Positions 5,314 through 8,887 of a DNA stretch of 8,887 nucleotides are shown piece after piece. Position 1 is the first letter of the stretch; each line of letters opens with the position of its first letter. A program made the position numbers and the translations under genes. The notes beneath the pieces were generated by a model that was given only the letters and a program-made list of their open reading frames with translations, did not search any database and had not been told where the DNA came from. The DNA is from Stenotrophomonas_A sp035539015 (GTDB lineage Bacteria > Pseudomonadota > Gammaproteobacteria > Xanthomonadales > Xanthomonadaceae), in assembly GCA_035539015.1 (NCBI GenBank), contig DATLJF010000012.1:1-8887 (forward strand), in the 5' to 3' direction.

Positions 5314-6005
5314 GCACCCCGCCGCCCCTGCCCTCGCTCTGGCAAGCCTCGCGCGCCTTGATGCTGCGCGACCTGCGGCTGTTGTGGCGCCGCCGCGGCG
5401 ACGCCCTGCAACCGGCACTGTTCGCACTGTTGATCGTGGTGCTGTTCGCGCTGGCCCTGGGTGGACGCGCCGAGACCTTGTCGCTGGTGGCGCCGGCGGT
5501 GATGTGGCTGGCCGTGCTGCTGGCCGGCCTGCTGTCGCTGGATTCGCTGTTCCGTGGCGATGCCGACGATGGCTCACTCGAACAATGGCTGCTGGCGCCG
5601 GTGCCGCTGGCCTGGCTGGTGTTGGTGCGGGTGTTGCTGCATTGGCTGGTCACCGCGCTGCCGCTGATCGTGGCCACGCCGTTGCTGGGCGAATTGCTGC
5701 ACCTGCGACATGACCAACTGCCCCTGCTGCTGGCATCGTTGCTGCTGGGAACGCCGCTGCTCAGCCTGCTCGGCGCGGTGGTGGCGGCACTGACGGTGAA
5801 CATGAAACGCTCTGGTATTCTCGTTGCGCTGCTGGCGTTGCCGCTGTACGTGCCGGTGCTGGTGTTTGGTGCGGGTAGCGTGGCGGCGGGCGTACAGGGG
5901 TTGGACCCGGGTGCACCGCTGCTGCTGCTCGGCGCCGGACTGGTGGTCGGCGTGGTGCTGGCGCCGCTGGCCGCCGCCGCGGCGATCCGGATTTCCTTGA
6001 GCTGA
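5310..6005 (+). CDS. ccmB: CcmB, membrane subunit of the heme-handling ABC complex
   Basis: This 231-residue integral membrane protein pairs with CcmA in the inner membrane. It is strongly hydrophobic with about six predicted membrane segments (near residues 36-51, 56-76, 96-120, 136-160, 168-190 and 203-226). The family-defining stretch LFRGDADDGSLEQWLL (80-95) corresponds to LFRDDFQDGSLEQ in E. coli CcmB, and a second conserved loop TVNMKRSGIL follows near 162. Length is close to the E. coli protein (about 220). It starts at 5310 within the ccmA stop codon, so translation is probably coupled. It does not itself move heme across the membrane. In current models CcmAB uses ATP hydrolysis to free holo-CcmE from CcmC and CcmD. 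Confidence 0.95.
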   Translation: MSTPPPLPSLWQASRALMLRDLRLLWRRRGDALQPALFALLIVVLFALALGGRAETLSLVAPAVMWLAVLLAGLLSLDSLFRGDADDGSLEQWLLAPVPLAWLVLVRVLLHWLVTALPLIVATPLLGELLHLRHDQLPLLLASLLLGTPLLSLLGAVVAALTVNMKRSGILVALLALPLYVPVLVFGAGSVAAGVQGLDPGAPLLLLGAGLVVGVVLAPLAAAAAIRISLS

Positions 6006-6066
6006 CCTGTTTAGATTGTCTTGCGTAGCACGCCGAAGACCTGGCACCGGGAGCCACCGCCACCGC

Positions 6067-6822
6067 ATGAATCGCATCGTTCGCTGGTTCCACCAACTCG
6101 GTTCGCCGCCGGTATTTGATCGTTTCGCCGCCCGCTGGGCGCCGTGGTGCCTGGCCGCTGGCGCGGTGTTGCTGGCCCTGGGCCTGTGGCAGGCGCTGTT
6201 CGTGGTGCCGGCCGACTACCAACAGGGCGACAGCTTCCGCATCCTCTACATCCACGTGCCCAGCGCCTGGATGAGCCTGTTCGTGTTCGCGCTGATGGCG
6301 TTGTACTCGGCCATTGCGCTGGTGTGGCGGATCAAGTTGTGCGAAATCCTGGCGATGGCCTGCGCGCCCATCGGTGCCGCCTTCACCGTGATCACCCTGG
6401 TGACCGGCAGCATCTGGGGCAAGCCCATGTGGGGCGCGTGGTGGGACTGGGACCCGCGCCTGACCACTGAACTGATCCTGCTGTTTTTGTATATCGGCGT
6501 CATTGGCCTGTACCAGGTCATCGACGACCACCGCAACGCGGCGCGCGCCGCCGGCCTGCTTGCCGTGGTCGGCGTGGCCCTGCTGCCGGTGATCCGCTAC
6601 TCGGTGGTGTGGTGGAACTCGCTGCACCAGGGCCAGAGCATCCGCCTGCTCGGCGAATCGAGCATCGACGGCTCCATGCTGCTGCCGCTATGGCTGATGG
6701 TGGCCGCGACCAAGTTCTGGTTCGCCGGCTCGTTGCTGTGGCGCGCCCGTGCCGACAACTTGCGGCGCGAAAGCGGCAAGGAGTGGGTGCTGCGGCTGGC
6801 CGAAGCGGAGAAGCCGACATGA
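6067..6822 (+). CDS. ccmC: CcmC, heme-attachment protein that loads heme onto CcmE
   Basis: CcmC presents heme in the periplasm for covalent attachment to CcmE. The 251-residue product has about six membrane segments and the tryptophan-rich heme-binding WWD motif WGAWWDWDPRLT (122-133). The two axial heme-ligand histidines are present: His63 in YIHVPSAWM and His187 in WNSLHQG, equivalent to His60 and His184 of E. coli. The ATG at 6067 gives the normal N-terminus, with GGGAG (6049-6053) 13 bases upstream, a rather long spacing. In-frame TTG at 6016 is an unlikely alternative. It is the only junction up to ccmE that is not an overlap: 61 bp separate it from ccmB. The stop overlaps the ccmD ATG by 4 bp. 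Confidence 0.96.
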   Translation: MNRIVRWFHQLGSPPVFDRFAARWAPWCLAAGAVLLALGLWQALFVVPADYQQGDSFRILYIHVPSAWMSLFVFALMALYSAIALVWRIKLCEILAMACAPIGAAFTVITLVTGSIWGKPMWGAWWDWDPRLTTELILLFLYIGVIGLYQVIDDHRNAARAAGLLAVVGVALLPVIRYSVVWWNSLHQGQSIRLLGESSIDGSMLLPLWLMVAATKFWFAGSLLWRARADNLRRESGKEWVLRLAEAEKPT

Positions 6823-7004
6823 ATTATCTCGGCTACGTCATCGCCGCCTACGCGGTATTCATCGGCGTATTGCTGTGGGACGTGCTGGCCGCGCGCTGGC
6901 AGGTACGCCGCGCCCTGCGCCAGGCGCGCGCGCGGCGCCAGCGCCAGCGCGACCGCGACCGCGCCGGGTCCGGCCCGGTGGCCGAAGCGGAGCTGCTGCG
7001 TTGA
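6819..7004 (+). CDS. ccmD: CcmD, small membrane subunit of the heme-handling complex
   Basis: This 61-residue protein has one N-terminal membrane helix (YLGYVIAAYAVFIGVLLW, residues 3-20) and a highly basic cytoplasmic tail rich in Arg and Gln (QVRRALRQARARRQRQR). That is the CcmD plan of a short hydrophobic anchor followed by a charged helix. CcmD stabilises the CcmC-heme-CcmE intermediate and is needed for release of holo-CcmE. Identification depends mainly on topology and position between ccmC and ccmE, since the family is poorly conserved. GGAG (6807-6810) lies 8 bases before the ATG inside the end of ccmC, and the start overlaps the ccmC stop. The TGA at 7002-7004 overlaps the TTG start of ccmE. 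Confidence 0.92.
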   Translation: MNYLGYVIAAYAVFIGVLLWDVLAARWQVRRALRQARARRQRQRDRDRAGSGPVAEAELLR

Positions 7005-7450
7005 ACCCGACCCGACGCCGCCGGCTGTGGTGGGTGCTGGCCCTGGTGCTGGCCGGTGGCTTGGCGACCACCCTGGTCGCGCTGGCACTGCAGCGCAATG
7101 TCGCCTATCTCTATACGCCGTCGGAAGTCCTGCACGGTGATGCTGGCGCGCACGCGCGCTTCCGCCTGGGCGGGATGGTCGAGAAGGGATCGTTCCAGCG
7201 CGCCACCGGTTCACTGCAGGCGCATTTCCGTGTCACCGATGGCGACGCCCAACTACCGGTGAGCTACGACAAGATCCTGCCGGACCTGTTCCGCGAAGGC
7301 CAGGCGGTCATTGCCACCGGGCGCATGCAGGGCGGCGTGTTCGTGGCCGAGGAAGTGCTGGCCAAGCACGATGAGAACTACATGCCCAAGGAAGTAGCCG
7401 ACAAGATGGGCGCGGCCCACCGCAAGCACGACGTGGCGGCCCCGCAGTGA
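7001..7450 (+). CDS. ccmE: CcmE, periplasmic heme chaperone
   Basis: CcmE binds heme covalently in the periplasm and carries it to CcmF. The 149-residue product has a basic N-terminus (NPTRRRRLWW), one membrane anchor (about 10-30), the conserved entry YLYTPSEVL (36-44), an OB-fold beta-barrel, and the signature LAKHDENYMP. In this, His123 is the heme-attaching residue and Tyr127 the axial ligand (His130 and Tyr134 in E. coli). I chose the TTG at 7001 because it gives the full family N-terminus, overlaps the ccmD stop as the other junctions do, and has GGAG (6989-6992) at 8 bases. The next in-frame start candidate, GTG at 7034, would cut into the anchor. The C-terminal tail after YMPKEVADK is short and ends HRKHDVAAPQ, containing two extra histidines (140, 143). 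Confidence 0.95.
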   Translation: MNPTRRRRLWWVLALVLAGGLATTLVALALQRNVAYLYTPSEVLHGDAGAHARFRLGGMVEKGSFQRATGSLQAHFRVTDGDAQLPVSYDKILPDLFREGQAVIATGRMQGGVFVAEEVLAKHDENYMPKEVADKMGAAHRKHDVAAPQ

Positions 7451-7511
7451 GGGTCGTTGTGGTGGGAAGGGATGCATCCCCGACGCGGTCGGCCATCGGG
7501 AACCATTGCTG
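7451..7511 (+). repeat. ccmE-ccmF spacer with 12-bp palindrome (REP-like)
   Basis: The 61-bp gap contains the perfect palindrome GGGATGCATCCC at 7469-7480, followed by a second possible pairing of CCCGA (7479-7483 region) with TCGGG (7496-7500 region). The layout GTGGGA-GGGAnnnnTCCC-CGACGC resembles dispersed intergenic repeats I recall from Lysobacter-type genomes. There is no T-run, so it is not an intrinsic terminator. It could modulate the relative yield of ccmF. GGGA at 7498-7501 lies 10 bases before the ccmF ATG and could be its ribosome binding site. Confidence 0.4.
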
Positions 7512-8887
7512 ATGCTGCCCGAACTCGGCCAGATCCTGCTCATCCTCGCCCTGCTGGTGGCCATGTTGCAGGCCGTGGTGCCGTTGGCCGGCGCACAGCG
7601 CGGCCACCTGCCCTGGATGGCCGTGGCACGGCCGGCGGCGCTGGCCCAGCTGGCCCTGGTCGGCGGCGCCTTCGCCCTGCTCACCTGGGCGTTCGTGCAG
7701 CAGGATTTCTCGGTGGCCTACGTTGCCGAGAATTCCAATTCGCTGCTGCCACCGATCTATCGCTATTCGGCAGTGTGGGGCGCGCACGAAGGCTCGCTGC
7801 TGTTGTGGACGCTGGTGCTGGCGCTGTGGAGCGCGGCAGTGGCGCTGTGCTCGCGGCACCTGCCGGCGGTGGTGGTGGCGCGCGTGCTCGGGGTGATGGC
7901 ACTGATCAGCCTGGGCTTCCTTGCCTTCCTGTTGTTTACCTCCAACCCGTTCGCGCGGCTGTTGCCCGCGGCGGCCGAAGGCGGCGACCTCAATCCGCTG
8001 CTGCAGGATCCCGGGCTGATCATCCATCCGCCGATGCTCTACGCCGGTTATGTCGGCTTCGCGGTGCCGTTCGCTTTCGCCATCGCCGCGCTGCTCGAAG
8101 GCCGGCTGGATGCGCGCTGGTTGCGCTGGTCGCGGCCGTGGACCAATGTCGCCTGGGCCCTGCTCACCCTCGGCATCGCGCTTGGCAGCTGGTGGGCCTA
8201 CTACGAGCTGGGCTGGGGCGGCTGGTGGTTCTGGGATCCGGTCGAAAATGCCAGCTTCATGCCCTGGCTGGCCGGCGCGGCGTTGCTGCATTCGCAGGCG
8301 GTCACCGAAAAGCGCGGCAGCTTCGGCGGCTGGACGCTGCTGCTGGCCATCGCCGCCTTCTCGCTCTCGCTACTGGGCGCCTTCCTGGTGCGCTCGGGCG
8401 TGTTGACCAGCGTCCACTCGTTCGCCGCCGATCCCTCGCGCGGCTTGTTCATCCTGATTTTCCTGGCCCTGGTCATCGGTGGCTCGCTGCTGCTGTACGC
8501 GTGGCGCGCGCCGGCATTGGCACCCACGCCGGATGACCCGCGGCGCGGTTTTGCCGCCAGCTCGCGCGAAACCCTGCTGCTGGCCAACAACCTGCTGCTG
8601 GCCTGCGCCTGCGCGATGGTGCTGCTCGGCACGCTGTACCCGCTGCTGGCCGACGCCCTCGGGCTCGGCAAGTTGTCGGTCGGCCCGCCCTACTTCGGCA
8701 CCTTGTTCCTGCTGCTGATGGCGCCGTTGGTGATCCTGTTGCCGTTCGGTCCACTGACTCGCTGGCAGCGCGACCAGCCTTCGCGCCTGCTGGCCTTGCT
8801 GCTGCCCTGGGCGGTGTTGGCGGTGCTCGCCGGAGCACTGGCCTGGGCCTGTGCGCCGCAGGGCCGGGTCAAGGCCGCGTTGGGCGT
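7512..8887 (+). CDS. ccmF: CcmF, heme lyase subunit of System I cytochrome c synthetase (3' end outside window)
   Basis: The frame from ATG 7512 is open to the window edge, giving 458 residues of a family protein of about 650, so roughly 70 percent is present. CcmF is the large polytopic membrane protein that takes heme from holo-CcmE and attaches it to apocytochrome c. Visible features are many hydrophobic helices, the early motif WGAHEGSLLLW (89-99), LNPLLQDPGLIIHPP (160-174), the WWD domain ELGWGGWWFWDPVENASF (232-249), and the histidines His172 and His302 (periplasmic) and His260 (membrane heme b). These correspond to His173, His303 and His261 of E. coli. The fourth ligand His, around 490, lies beyond the window. 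The N-terminus MLPELGQ matches the family start MMPEIGH. It follows ccmE after 61 bp, completing the order ccmABCDEF. ccmG/dsbE and ccmH would be expected next. Confidence 0.96.
   Translation, partial: MLPELGQILLILALLVAMLQAVVPLAGAQRGHLPWMAVARPAALAQLALVGGAFALLTWAFVQQDFSVAYVAENSNSLLPPIYRYSAVWGAHEGSLLLWTLVLALWSAAVALCSRHLPAVVVARVLGVMALISLGFLAFLLFTSNPFARLLPAAAEGGDLNPLLQDPGLIIHPPMLYAGYVGFAVPFAFAIAALLEGRLDARWLRWSRPWTNVAWALLTLGIALGSWWAYYELGWGGWWFWDPVENASFMPWLAGAALLHSQAVTEKRGSFGGWTLLLAIAAFSLSLLGAFLVRSGVLTSVHSFAADPSRGLFILIFLALVIGGSLLLYAWRAPALAPTPDDPRRGFAASSRETLLLANNLLLACACAMVLLGTLYPLLADALGLGKLSVGPPYFGTLFLLLMAPLVILLPFGPLTRWQRDQPSRLLALLLPWAVLAVLAGALAWACAPQGRVKAALG

Noticed and set aside
4612..5577. 321-codon - strand frame opposite ccmA and the start of ccmB
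   Set aside because: CcmA and CcmB on the + strand are certain from Walker motifs and the CcmB signature. The antisense product is low-complexity Arg/Ala/Gly.
6012..6017. TAGATT as an internal promoter -10 for ccmC in the ccmB-ccmC gap
   Set aside because: It matches only four of six -10 positions, has no -35 box, and lies in a same-strand operon where read-through is expected.
5761..6627. 288-codon - strand frame opposite ccmB/ccmC
   Set aside because: The product is a Gln/His/Arg/Pro-rich mirror of hydrophobic membrane-protein codons, with no domain and no plausible start signal.

Overview
The window looks like chromosomal DNA from a high-GC gammaproteobacterium, most likely of the Xanthomonadaceae/Lysobacteraceae (Xanthomonas, Stenotrophomonas, Lysobacter and relatives). 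This rests on GC- and Arg/Ala-rich coding, protein sequences close to that group as far as I can judge by eye, a GTAG-type REP palindrome, weak Shine-Dalgarno signals, and short promoter-like boxes of the form GCTAnnnT. I ran no database search, so the taxonomy is inference.

Layout. (1) 1-433, + strand: the low-complexity Gly/Pro/Arg/Asn-rich C-terminal tail of a gene that begins outside the window, probably an RNA-binding enzyme, closed by a strong intrinsic terminator (448-479). (2) 711-1751, + strand: an orphan LacI-family transcription regulator, with no sugar genes beside it. (3) 1738-2175, - strand: a small secreted protein of unknown function that converges on the regulator and overlaps its 3' end by 14 bp. 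(4) 2272-4336, - strand: a two-gene metabolic block, a YbdL-type PLP aminotransferase (transcribed first) followed by a YafV-type omega-amidase. A perfect 27-bp inverted repeat (REP) lies between them. Together they fit transamination of 2-oxo-4-methylthiobutyrate with glutamine as donor, then hydrolysis of the resulting 2-oxoglutaramate. (5) 4337-4668: a 332-bp divergent intergenic region holding a 111-bp near-perfect palindrome with a nested hairpin, plus promoter-like boxes for the genes on both sides. (6) 4669-8887, + strand: the System I cytochrome c maturation operon in the order ccmA-ccmB-ccmC-ccmD-ccmE-ccmF, with ccmF cut by the window edge.

The ccm genes form a functional chain. CcmA (ATPase), CcmB, CcmC and CcmD load heme onto the periplasmic chaperone CcmE and release holo-CcmE, and CcmF is the heme-lyase core that moves the heme to apocytochrome c. 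All diagnostic residues I could check are present: Walker motifs in CcmA, WWD motifs and heme-ligand histidines in CcmC and CcmF, and the heme-attaching HDENY motif in CcmE. ccmA/B, ccmC/D and ccmD/E are joined by 4-bp stop/start overlaps. ccmE starts with TTG. The same 14-base block sits at identical spacing before the ccmD and ccmE starts.

I found no clearly new system. The best leads are the large palindrome between the divergent operons, the repeated coupling block in ccmC/ccmD, a possibly leaderless ccmA mRNA, and the unassigned secreted protein.
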